DNA of 64,000 nt from CAVQBP01 sp963710745. Lineage in GTDB: Bacteria > Bacteroidota > Ignavibacteria > Ignavibacteriales > Ignavibacteriaceae. This document shows positions 36,155-44,573 of this stretch, piece after piece. The translations under genes and the position numbers were made by a program. The notes beneath the pieces are model-generated. The model did not search any database, was not told where the DNA came from, and saw nothing but the letters and a program-made list of their open reading frames with translations. The stretch is from positions 110,737 through 174,736 of the forward strand of contig CAVQBP010000008.1 in NCBI GenBank assembly GCA_963710745.1, given 5' to 3'. The first letter of the stretch is position 1. The number at the start of each line of letters is the position of its first letter.

Positions 36155-36868
36155 TTATCTTACGGCAGTTCTTTTAGATAAGTTACTGTTTATTATTTTA
36201 TAATCAAGAATATTTACTACACCATTCATATCAAGATCAGCATTTTCATAACCGACTTTCAACAAGTTAGAAGCTACTTCTTTAAAATCGTATTTGTTTA
36301 TTTCACCATTGGAATCGCTGTCCCCCGAAATCATACCAAATTCACTATTTCCCAAATCTATTAATGAATTACCAAAAGCATTTTGACTGCTCAATGTAAA
36401 ATCATAATGCACATTATCATTTAGACTAATGGAACGGCTGCTCATAATTGGTAAATGATTTCGATGCTTTATAACAATATAACAGCTTTTTTCGTTTATA
36501 TTCTTGAATGTTAAAGGATTTTCACCATCTAAAGAAGTTATCTTTCCGTCAATTCTTAAAAAAGCCGCTTTTTGAGAAATTACTTTTGATCTATTTGTAT
36601 CATTAGTCAGTTCAACTAAAATCCAGTCTACAATATCCTTAGGAATTTTACTAACATGCTCTTCTCCATTGTAATCCCAGGGTTTTTCATTATAAGGCTG
36701 TGATAATGGAATCAGGTTCTCCTTATCTAATTCATCAGTCATAGAATAATTACTGTATGGTCCCTGCAGGAAAACTCTGATATCCAGAGTTACTTTTTTA
36801 TTCTCCTGAGAAAAACATAAAGCAGACAATAAAATTATAAATAAAGGGATGAATAACGACTTCTTCAT
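36155..36868 (-). CDS. Secreted protein with C-terminal dockerin-like EF-hand pair
   Basis: A 237-aa protein with a signal peptide (LFIILLSALCFSQE). Residues about 25-165 form a beta domain common in Bacteroidota surface proteins (VFLQGPYS, IPLSQPYNEKPW, IPKDIVDWILVELTN, AAFLRIDGKI). Residues about 181-237 hold two calcium-loop motifs of dockerin type I, D183-S-D185-S-N187-G and D211-L-D213-M-N215-G, each followed by a short helix. There is no T9SS sorting domain, unlike the two large secreted proteins in the window, and no cohesin here. It sits downstream of ftsZ and a 42-aa gene on the same strand. Function unknown. Confidence 0.85.
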   Translation of the reverse strand: MKKSLFIPLFIILLSALCFSQENKKVTLDIRVFLQGPYSNYSMTDELDKENLIPLSQPYNEKPWDYNGEEHVSKIPKDIVDWILVELTNDTNRSKVISQKAAFLRIDGKITSLDGENPLTFKNINEKSCYIVIKHRNHLPIMSSRSISLNDNVHYDFTLSSQNAFGNSLIDLGNSEFGMISGDSDSNGEINKYDFKEVASNLLKVGYENADLDMNGVVNILDYKIINSNLSKRTAVR

Positions 36869-36895
36869 TATTTTAATTCTTTACAAAAAGGATAA

Positions 36896-37024
36896 TTACA
36901 TTTCCTTTTCAAATAAATCAACATTTTTTGTTCGCCCTGCACCTTTTATAGCAAAGATCGCAATAAATATATTAAAAATTAATGCAACTATAAATATAAT
37001 TCCTATTAATTCAAGTAGATTCAT
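36896..37024 (-). CDS. 42-aa single-helix membrane protein downstream of ftsZ
   Basis: A small frame begins at an ATG preceded by AGGTG about 6 bases upstream. It encodes 42 aa: an N-terminal hydrophobic helix at about 2-26 (LLELIGIIFIVALIFNIFI) and a basic then acidic tail (KGAGRTKNVDLFEKEM). The composition and the ribosome site argue for a real gene. It lies 82 bp after ftsZ and 27 bp before the dockerin gene, all on the minus strand. No family is recognised. Confidence 0.6.
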   Translation of the reverse strand: MNLLELIGIIFIVALIFNIFIAIFAIKGAGRTKNVDLFEKEM

Positions 37025-37106
37025 ATCTACACCTATTGTTAGTATAACAATATTATCCTGAATTTTGTTAAAATCGCCAATTTATTAAAAGACATAAAGA
37101 TTTTCC

Positions 37107-38381
37107 CTAATCCATAATCATTCTTAAAAAAGAAGAGCTATCTTCTTCACTTTCTTCTTTTTCTTTCTCTTCTTTTTTATCTTTTGAATTTTCAAACTTC
37201 GACGGGTCAAATTTAAAACCACTTTTTGGTACATCGTCCTCTTTATTGTCCAGCATAGCTTTAGGACTTTTAACTCTGTATATAGTTGGTATTTCGAGAT
37301 CTTCTTTATCTATTTCATTCGAATCCATAAAATTGAAACCTCCCAAATAATTGTCATTATCGGAAGAATTCTTTTTCTGTACAGTAGATGAATTTTTTGA
37401 AGCAAGCGTCCCATGGGTATTGTCAAAACCTGTAGCTATTACAGTATAAGATACATAATCGTTCATATCTTCTTTTCTAACACATCCGAAAATAACATTA
37501 GTTTCTTCGCCGGCAGCTTCAAAAATAATATTATTTCCTTCGTTTATTTCCTGAATAGTAAGGCTGCTGGATCCGGTAACATTCAGCAGAACACTTTTAG
37601 CACCTTTTATATTTATACCTTCAAGAAGCGGACTTGAAATTGCTTTTTGCGCCGCTTCAATTGCACGATTTTCACCGCTTGCAATTCCGCAGCCCATAAG
37701 TGCTTCGCCGCTATGATTCATAACAGCCCGGACATCAGCAAAATCAACATTAATTAATCCTTCAATAGTAATTATATCAGCTATGCCTCTGGTTGCTTCA
37801 TATAATACTTCATTAGGCTTATCAAATGCTGCAAATGCATTTGTTGTAGTATCAAGAATATTAAGGAGTCTCTCGTTTGGTATCACAATTAAGCTGTCTA
37901 CATATTGCTTTAATTCCAGGATACCCTTTTCGGCATCCATCATCCTTTTCTTACCTTCCCAGCGGAATGGTTTAGTTACAATGCCCACAACCAGAGCGCC
38001 GATACTTTTAGCTATGGAAGCAATAACAGGTGCACCTCCTGTACCGGTTCCTCCTCCCATTCCGGAAGTAACAAAAACCATATCGCTGCCATTCAGAATT
38101 TCAGCAATTTTCTCACGATCTTCTTCAACAGACTTTTTCCCAACATTAGGATCTGCTCCTGCGCCGAGTCCACGGGTAATGCTTGAACCCACCTGGATTT
38201 TGTGGGCAGCACTGCTGCTGCTTAATACCTGTGCATCGGTATTAACAGCTATATACTCTACACCTGTTAACCCGCGATTTATCATACTCTCAATTGCATT
38301 GCATCCACCGCCACCAACACCTACAACTTTTAAGATTGCGGACATCGGCATTTCCTTGTCTATTGTTGCGAATTGCGCCAT
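37107..38381 (-). CDS. ftsZ: Cell division protein FtsZ
   Basis: Tubulin-like GTPase that forms the division ring. The 424-aa protein has GVGGGGCNAI (21-30), the GTP-binding tubulin signature GGGTGTG (109-115) and the T7 synergy loop NVDFADV (211-217). A variable acidic linker (about 330-415) leads to the C-terminal peptide SSFLRMIMD, the docking site for FtsA. A strong GGAGG lies before the ATG. It is the last core gene of the dcw cluster, 20 bp after ftsA. Confidence 0.98.
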   Translation of the reverse strand: MAQFATIDKEMPMSAILKVVGVGGGGCNAIESMINRGLTGVEYIAVNTDAQVLSSSSAAHKIQVGSSITRGLGAGADPNVGKKSVEEDREKIAEILNGSDMVFVTSGMGGGTGTGGAPVIASIAKSIGALVVGIVTKPFRWEGKKRMMDAEKGILELKQYVDSLIVIPNERLLNILDTTTNAFAAFDKPNEVLYEATRGIADIITIEGLINVDFADVRAVMNHSGEALMGCGIASGENRAIEAAQKAISSPLLEGINIKGAKSVLLNVTGSSSLTIQEINEGNNIIFEAAGEETNVIFGCVRKEDMNDYVSYTVIATGFDNTHGTLASKNSSTVQKKNSSDNDNYLGGFNFMDSNEIDKEDLEIPTIYRVKSPKAMLDNKEDDVPKSGFKFDPSKFENSKDKKEEKEKEESEEDSSSFLRMIMD

Positions 38382-38401
38382 AGTATCCTCCTTATTAATT
38401 A

Positions 38402-39649
38402 TTATAATTCATCAAAAAATTGCTGAACTCTTTTCACAATAGTTGAAATTTTTTTAATTCTCTTCCCTCTTCCGGGTCTTATCAAAATTTGATATTCACT
38501 GGATTTACCGCCGGGTATTCCTCTGATTAATCCTGTAACCGTAGCAAATTCGGGACTTTCGATCTCTGCTGACAACCCTTCTCCCAGCTCCTGCGGCATT
38601 CCTATTCTTACCGGTAAACCAAAAACTTCACTAGCAAGTTCTGTACATCCTTTAAGTAATGATCCGCCGCCGGTAATTACAATTCCCGCCTTAATTTTGT
38701 TCTTGAAACCGGCTACTCTAATTTCATTATCAACTAAAGTAAATAGTTCTCTCATTCTCAAACTGATGATCTGGGTTAATAAGCTGATAGGTATTTTTGT
38801 ATTACCTCTTGCACCCACACCTTTTATTAAAATATCTTCATCTCTTATAATCGCACTGTCTATAGCATAGCCATATTCTCTCTTCAGATTTTCAGCTTCC
38901 TCCGTTACAACTCCAAGTGATTCCCGGATATCATTTGTAACCTGATTACCGGCAACACCAATTACTCTTGTGTGCTTAATAGCTTTATTATGAAAAATGG
39001 CTATATCTGTTGTACCGCCGCCAATATCAATTAAAGCTACACCCAGATCTTTTTCGCTCATTTCCAGGATAGAAGAGCTGGAAGCAATTGGCTGAAGTAT
39101 ATAATCCTGAACCTGAAGACCGGCTCTCTCTACAGATTTTTTAATATTCTGAATCGCGGGAATCGAAGCCAGCACTATATGGTTAGTTGCTTCCAACCTT
39201 GAACCGGACATACCAATAGGATTTTCAATTCCGCCCTGATGATCGATTGAAAATTCTTCAGGAATAATATGAAGAATTTGCCTGTCAGACGGGATCCTGA
39301 TTGTCCTGACATCTGCTTCAAGCCTGTCAAGATCTGCCTTTGTTATTTCTTTATCTTCACTGCTGATTGTAACATAATTACGATGTCTCATACTTGTGAT
39401 ATGTTCACCTGCGACACCAACATTAACTACATTTATATCAAAGCCTGCCCTGTTACATGCAATTGAAACAGCTTCTCTGATTGCTTCGGCAGTTTTGCCG
39501 ATATTTGCAACCAATCCTTTATGAAGACCTTCGGAGGGTGCAATACCGAATCCGAGAATATTCATTTTGTTCTCATCAATTCTTTCTGCGATTACTGCAC
39601 AAACTTTCGTTGTTCCCAGATCTAATCCGGCTATAATATTTTTTTTCAT
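38402..39649 (-). CDS. ftsA: Cell division protein FtsA
   Basis: Actin-like ATPase that tethers FtsZ to the inner membrane. The 415-aa protein starts with IIAGLDLGTTKVCAVIAE (phosphate 1 loop) and has DIGGGTTDIAIF (about 203-214) and GIVITGGGSLLKG (about 323-335). The last about 15 residues (KISTIVKRVQQFFDEL) form the expected amphipathic membrane-targeting helix. The ATG overlaps the ftsQ stop by 4 bp (ATGA). Confidence 0.97.
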   Translation of the reverse strand: MKKNIIAGLDLGTTKVCAVIAERIDENKMNILGFGIAPSEGLHKGLVANIGKTAEAIREAVSIACNRAGFDINVVNVGVAGEHITSMRHRNYVTISSEDKEITKADLDRLEADVRTIRIPSDRQILHIIPEEFSIDHQGGIENPIGMSGSRLEATNHIVLASIPAIQNIKKSVERAGLQVQDYILQPIASSSSILEMSEKDLGVALIDIGGGTTDIAIFHNKAIKHTRVIGVAGNQVTNDIRESLGVVTEEAENLKREYGYAIDSAIIRDEDILIKGVGARGNTKIPISLLTQIISLRMRELFTLVDNEIRVAGFKNKIKAGIVITGGGSLLKGCTELASEVFGLPVRIGMPQELGEGLSAEIESPEFATVTGLIRGIPGGKSSEYQILIRPGRGKRIKKISTIVKRVQQFFDEL

Positions 39650-40416
39650 TCAATTTTCCCCGTAATTTGCCCGTTACTTTCAGATCCGGCATAAATATTA
39701 CCGGCAAACCTTAAGTCTATATAACTGGAATTTTTTATCATGTTATTTAAATCCTTATTTTCCCATAAGCCTTCAAGATAAACCATTTTTCTTACTTCCT
39801 CACCTCTTCCGAATATTACAGGAACCGGGTAACCTGAAAAGGTTAGTATAATGTCTCCGCCATTCCTTAAATTAATTTCAGATAAATGATTCAGTATTCC
39901 CTGGTTGGTTAATTTAATTGATTCAATAATTTTCAAAGCATCAAGCAGCCCGTTACTTTTAATGTATGCAAACGGTTTTAAATTATCATTTTTTGCAGGA
40001 TTAGTAATAACAGGTAAATCAATTAATTTTGTCTTTGGCATAAAAGGTAATATTTCAAAATTATCGGAAACAAAATATAAATCAGTCTTCTTAATAATAA
40101 TTGCGATCATTTTTCTTTCAGTAACATATGCCAAAATTTTATTTCCTTTTAATTCAACATCTGCTCTCGATATGTATGGATGTTTTTCCAACCGATCTTT
40201 AATAACCGACAAAGGGAGATCATTATAATTCTTAACATCAGATAATTTTGCCTGCTGTAAGTAATCATTTTCAATTAAAAATTTATTTCCCGAAAGTTCG
40301 ATTTTATTAATATGCTTTTTAATAATTTTTTTTGGGAGCAAAATTAAATAAAATAAAAATGAAACCAACGCTATGAAAAAGAAAATTCCAAATATTTTAC
40401 TTCCTGCTTTAATCAT
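39646..40416 (-). CDS. ftsQ: Cell division protein FtsQ/DivIB
   Basis: A 256-aa single-pass membrane protein linking the early and late divisome. One helix lies at about 9-27 (GIFFFIALVSFLFYLILLP), then a POTRA domain (about 37-110; INKIELSGNKFLIENDYLQQ) and a beta domain. FtsQ sequences are weakly conserved; position between murC and ftsA plus topology support the call. It starts 1 bp after the murC stop. Confidence 0.92.
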   Translation of the reverse strand: MIKAGSKIFGIFFFIALVSFLFYLILLPKKIIKKHINKIELSGNKFLIENDYLQQAKLSDVKNYNDLPLSVIKDRLEKHPYISRADVELKGNKILAYVTERKMIAIIIKKTDLYFVSDNFEILPFMPKTKLIDLPVITNPAKNDNLKPFAYIKSNGLLDALKIIESIKLTNQGILNHLSEINLRNGGDIILTFSGYPVPVIFGRGEEVRKMVYLEGLWENKDLNNMIKNSSYIDLRFAGNIYAGSESNGQITGKIE

Positions 40417-40417
40417 T

Positions 40418-41791
40418 TTATCTATTTAACATTCCTATAAATTCCTGATTATATTTCCAGATATCTCCCGCTCCCATTGTTATAATAATATCATCATCTT
40501 TAACCAGTTCAATTAATGTATGAGGAATATCAGCTTTGTTTTTAACATACAAAACATTCCTGTGTCCGAATTTTTTTGCTGCATCGGCAACGAGCTGACC
40601 TGTAACTCCTTCAATAGGATTTTCCCTTGCAGGATAAATATCAGTGCAAATGAAAATATCAGAGTTCAAAAAAGATCTTCCGAATTCCTGGTAAAAATCC
40701 CTGGTTCTTGTAAATAAATGAGGCTGAAAAACAGCAATCAGCCTTCTATTGTTCCATCCGCTTCGAATACCGGCAAGAGTTGCGCTTGTTTCTGTAGGAT
40801 GATGTGCATAATCATCAATTACAAGCATATTCTCATTATATTTTACTTCAAATCTTCTATACACACCTGAGAATGAAGCCAAAGCCTTCTGTATAATCTT
40901 GAAATCAATGCCAAGCTCATGAGCAATACAAACAGCAACTAGTGAATTTTTTACATTATGCAGTCCAGGTATTTTCAAACTTATCCGGCCTAATTCATCA
41001 CCTTTATATTTAACTGTAAATGAACTAGAAAATTGCTTATGTTCTATATCGACGGCTTTAATATCCGCCTGGGTAGTTAATCCGTAAGTAAAAATCTTTT
41101 TATTAATATGAGGAATTATATCCTGCAAAGCAGGCTCATCCATACATAAAACAATAAAACCATAAAAAGGGACTTTGTTTGCAAATTCTATAAAAGCTGA
41201 TTTGATATCATCGAGATCTTTATATGTATCAAGATGTTCGCTTTCCAAAGTTGTTAAGGCAGCGATAGTAGGAGTTAATTTCAAAAACGTTCTGTCAAAC
41301 TCATCGGCTTCCACGACAATAAATTCACTATTGCCTAAACGGGCATTGGTACCACCCAAACCGCTCAGTTTTCCCCCGACAATAATTGTAGGATCTATTC
41401 CCCCTTCGGTTAAGGTTAGCCCGACCATCGAAGTGGTAGTAGTTTTGCCATGAGTACCGGCAATGCTGATCCCATACTTCATCCTCATACATTCTGCCAG
41501 CATCTCTGCTCTTTTTATGATTGGTATTTTTCTTTCAGCCGCTGCTTTCACCTCAGGATTATCCAGTTTTACTGCAGATGAATAAACAAGCACATCAGCA
41601 TCTCCAAGATTTTTTTCAGAATGTCCTTCATATATTTTGATGCCTAAATCGCTGAGGTGATTTGTGATTTCTGAAGTATTATTGTCGGATCCTGAAATTT
41701 GAAATCCCTGGTTCAATAATATTTCAGCAATACCGCTCATCCCGATACCGCCTATACCTACAAAATGTACTTTCTTTATATTCTTAAACAT
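40418..41791 (-). CDS. murC: UDP-N-acetylmuramate--L-alanine ligase
   Basis: Adds L-Ala to UDP-MurNAc. The 457-aa Mur ligase has the N-terminal VGIGGIGMSGIAEIL UDP-binding motif, the ATP loop GTHGKTT at 112-118, and VVEADEFDRTFL (MurC-type, about 158-169). The C-terminal part has DDYAHHPTE. It follows the 159-aa membrane protein gene, overlapping it by 8 bp, and precedes ftsQ by 1 bp. Confidence 0.98.
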   Translation of the reverse strand: MFKNIKKVHFVGIGGIGMSGIAEILLNQGFQISGSDNNTSEITNHLSDLGIKIYEGHSEKNLGDADVLVYSSAVKLDNPEVKAAAERKIPIIKRAEMLAECMRMKYGISIAGTHGKTTTTSMVGLTLTEGGIDPTIIVGGKLSGLGGTNARLGNSEFIVVEADEFDRTFLKLTPTIAALTTLESEHLDTYKDLDDIKSAFIEFANKVPFYGFIVLCMDEPALQDIIPHINKKIFTYGLTTQADIKAVDIEHKQFSSSFTVKYKGDELGRISLKIPGLHNVKNSLVAVCIAHELGIDFKIIQKALASFSGVYRRFEVKYNENMLVIDDYAHHPTETSATLAGIRSGWNNRRLIAVFQPHLFTRTRDFYQEFGRSFLNSDIFICTDIYPARENPIEGVTGQLVADAAKKFGHRNVLYVKNKADIPHTLIELVKDDDIIITMGAGDIWKYNQEFIGMLNR

Positions 41792-42263
41792 TTGTTTCTA
41801 AATTGGTTTTTAATTCCTGTATCCGGTTTATTAAATCATTTTCATTCTCATAATCATACGGCCTGATTATTATCGGTCTTCTTCTGTTTTTCAGCCTGAC
41901 CTTGACAAAACGAAAGACATTTCGTTTAGAAGAATCCCTTCTTCTTGAAATAGAAATTGAAGATATCTCTTCTTTTTTAAAAACACGTGTTCTAAACCTA
42001 TTGACAAATGAAATCCCGCTCTTGGAAATTTCCAGGTGTTTATTTTTAAAGATATTATATAAAAGACTTATCAAGGAAATCATCACAATAATTGCAAAGA
42101 AATAAATAATAGGATCTTTTGTAATGAGAATAAATGTATCCTCAAAAAATTCACCTCTGATGATGGCATAGATCATAAATACTACGAAATAAATAATAGT
42201 TGATTGATAATAAAACGACATATTGTATTTGAATATACTTTTATTGTTCTGATTATCATTCAT
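41784..42263 (-). CDS. Membrane protein of unknown function with PH-like tail, inside the dcw cluster
   Basis: A 159-aa protein with two membrane helices at about 18-36 and 50-71, then a very basic soluble tail (75-155) of alternating beta-strand character (HLEISKSGISFVNRFRTRVFKKEEISSISISRR, broken here by residue type). The tail resembles bacterial PH-like (YdbS/YcxB-type) domains, a judgement by pattern only. It sits between murG and murC, overlapping murG by 4 bp (ATGA) and murC by 8 bp, so it is fully embedded in the operon. Standard dcw clusters have no gene here, or have ddl/murB elsewhere. Role unknown; a link to envelope synthesis is inferred from position. Confidence 0.85.
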   Translation of the reverse strand: MNDNQNNKSIFKYNMSFYYQSTIIYFVVFMIYAIIRGEFFEDTFILITKDPIIYFFAIIVMISLISLLYNIFKNKHLEISKSGISFVNRFRTRVFKKEEISSISISRRRDSSKRNVFRFVKVRLKNRRRPIIIRPYDYENENDLINRIQELKTNLETNV

Positions 42264-43363
42264 ACTGATTTGGTATATTTAATAATGTTATCTGCAATAA
42301 CAGATGTAGCATCTTTTTTACTTAAAGAACCGGCATTTATTTTCAGGTTTTTTAATTTTTCATCATCAAAAATTAATTTAATTACTATGCCGGCTAATTC
42401 ATCTTTCAGATTTTTATCTTCAACAAGTACCGCTGCATTTTGATCAGCTAATGATTTGGCATTATAATATTGATGATTCTCGGCTACATTAGGAGAAGGC
42501 ACCAGAACTGCCGAAATGCTAAGTGCGGTTACCTCGGCTATCGTAGTGGCGCCTGCCCTCGAAATTAAAAGATCACAAGCCGAATATGCTGAATTCATTT
42601 TTTCAATAAACGGTTTAATCAAAACATTTTCCCCGGCATGCGTTTTATATATATCATAATAATTTTTCCCGGTCTGCCAGATAATCTGAACATCCTTATC
42701 AATTAACTCATCTATTGAACCGGCAACAGCCTCATTAATAGATGCAGCACCAAGACTCCCGCCTAAAATCAATAGAGTTTTCTTATTATCATTTAAATTA
42801 AATTCTTTTAACGCTTCGCTTTTATTTATCAAGCTCAGGTTTTCTCGTACAGGATTTCCTGTATATAATAATTTCCTTTTATTCTTAAAATATTTTTTTG
42901 AATCTTCAAAGCTGATATGAATTTCATCTGCATATCTTTCCAGTAATCTTGTAGTAATACCGGGATAACTGTTTTGTTCAAGCAGAATAATTTTTGCCCC
43001 GACCAGATTTGAACCAAATATAGCCGGCCCTGAAACATATCCGCCCGAACCAATAGCAACTAACGGCCTATAATTAATGTTAATAATTATTGATTGAAAA
43101 ATTGACACCACTAGCTTTAATGGAAATAAAAAATTATCAAAGTTCAATTTGCGTGAAAATCCTTTAATCCAGATTGGTTTAAATTTAAAACCCAATTTAG
43201 GAACAACACTTCCTTCAATCTTTGATTTGGTACCAATAAATAAAATATCGGCTTCAGGAATAATGTTTCTGATCTTCTCAGCAACAGCAACAGCCGGGAA
43301 TAAATGTCCTCCGGTTCCACCGCCCGCAAATAAAAATCTATATGTTTTTCTCTTTGTTGTCAC
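42260..43363 (-). CDS. murG: UDP-GlcNAc:undecaprenyl-PP-MurNAc-pentapeptide GlcNAc transferase
   Basis: Makes lipid II from lipid I at the cytoplasmic membrane face. The 367-aa GT28 enzyme has FAGGGTGGHLFPAVAVAE at about 9-26, AIGSGGYVSGPA in the middle, the nucleotide-sugar motif LGGSLGAASIN, and SRAGATTIAEVTAL with PSPNVAENHQYYNA at the C-terminus. It starts 13 bp after ftsW ends and overlaps the next gene by 4 bp. Confidence 0.98.
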   Translation of the reverse strand: MTTKRKTYRFLFAGGGTGGHLFPAVAVAEKIRNIIPEADILFIGTKSKIEGSVVPKLGFKFKPIWIKGFSRKLNFDNFLFPLKLVVSIFQSIIININYRPLVAIGSGGYVSGPAIFGSNLVGAKIILLEQNSYPGITTRLLERYADEIHISFEDSKKYFKNKRKLLYTGNPVRENLSLINKSEALKEFNLNDNKKTLLILGGSLGAASINEAVAGSIDELIDKDVQIIWQTGKNYYDIYKTHAGENVLIKPFIEKMNSAYSACDLLISRAGATTIAEVTALSISAVLVPSPNVAENHQYYNAKSLADQNAAVLVEDKNLKDELAGIVIKLIFDDEKLKNLKINAGSLSKKDATSVIADNIIKYTKSV

Positions 43364-43376
43364 CGACCCTTATAAG

Positions 43377-44573
43377 TTAATTGTATTTATCGAACTTCTT
43401 TTTAACAGAATTCTTCTGCTCTGCGGGAGAACTTACCGGTTGGTGCGGTAAACTTGATAAAGCAATATTAATAAGTATTCCAATTGAAATACACAGAAAT
43501 ATTATTGAAGTTCCGCCGTAACTAATAAATGGCAACGGCAATCCGGTTGTCGGAATTAAACCGGTAGAAACAGAAATATTAATAAATGCATAAATAATAA
43601 TTGAAAAAGTAATCCCGAAAGCCAAAAGCTGTCCAAATTTATCTTTAGCTTTTTTGGCAATTAATACTCCTGAAACAAAAAGAACAAAGTAACTGATAAT
43701 AACAATAACAGAACCGATAAATCCGAGCTCTTCACCTAAAATTGCAAAGATAAAATCACCGTAAGCTTCCGGTAAAAATAAATTACTCTGCATACTATGT
43801 CCTAAACCAACACCAAATGTACCTCCGCTCCCTAAACCAAGAATTGCCTGTTTTACCTGGATATTTATATCACCGCCATTATTTAAACTATTAATGAAAG
43901 TAAAAATCCTGCTGCGGGAATGTGCAAACAGCATTGTAATTGTTCCTACAGCCAACAGACTAAAAAATAAGGAAGACATTATATGACCAAGCTTGGCACC
44001 GCCTACATAAAGCAATGTTAGGCTGATAATAACCAATATAATACCTGTGCTTATATTCGGCTGAATTAAAATCAGCCCCGATATAATAATTACCCAGATG
44101 AATAAATAAAGGAACCCATGCTTATAATTTTTAAGCATATCACCTTTATCTTCAAGCAAAACAGAAAGGTGGACTATCAAAACCAGTTTTGCTACATCTG
44201 CCGGCTGAAAAGACGTAAAACCTAAATTCAGCCATCTTCCGGCACCTTTATAATCGTGTGCTGCAAACAAAGTAACAATCAAAAGTCCTACAGTCAGAAA
44301 AATTGCAGCTTTACTATAATCTTTATATATATCATAAGGTATAAAGCTGAATATTAACATACAGAATATCCCGATCACCACTTTGAAAACGTGCGAATTA
44401 AACAGGTGGAAAACTGAATCAAATTTTATTGCACTATAAGTACTACTCGCACTCATCACCAGAATTAATCCCAGGAGTGAAAGAAGAAATACATCAAAAA
44501 ATACAGTTAGTGCTAATTTTTTTCCTGAGAAAACTGTATTAACCGATACCTGTGACTTATTGTTGATTAACAT
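43377..44573 (-). CDS. ftsW: SEDS peptidoglycan glycosyltransferase FtsW
   Basis: Septal lipid II polymerase working with FtsI. A 398-aa protein with about 10 membrane helices. The conserved GAGRWLNLGFTSFQPADVAKL, AYGDFIFAILGEELGF and TGLPLPFISYGGTS motifs are present. The ATG overlaps the murD stop by one base (TAATG). RodA is the alternative SEDS protein, but the position between murD and murG points to FtsW. Confidence 0.96.
   Translation of the reverse strand: MLINNKSQVSVNTVFSGKKLALTVFFDVFLLSLLGLILVMSASSTYSAIKFDSVFHLFNSHVFKVVIGIFCMLIFSFIPYDIYKDYSKAAIFLTVGLLIVTLFAAHDYKGAGRWLNLGFTSFQPADVAKLVLIVHLSVLLEDKGDMLKNYKHGFLYLFIWVIIISGLILIQPNISTGIILVIISLTLLYVGGAKLGHIMSSLFFSLLAVGTITMLFAHSRSRIFTFINSLNNGGDINIQVKQAILGLGSGGTFGVGLGHSMQSNLFLPEAYGDFIFAILGEELGFIGSVIVIISYFVLFVSGVLIAKKAKDKFGQLLAFGITFSIIIYAFINISVSTGLIPTTGLPLPFISYGGTSIIFLCISIGILINIALSSLPHQPVSSPAEQKNSVKKKFDKYN

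Noticed and set aside
36849..37061. Plus-strand 70-codon frame over the ftsZ-dockerin gap
   Set aside because: It is antisense to the 42-aa membrane protein frame, which has better ribosome site and composition.
37783..38442. Plus-strand 219-codon frame opposite ftsZ
   Set aside because: Antisense to the GTPase domain of FtsZ, low-complexity Ser/Ile/Pro composition; a shadow.
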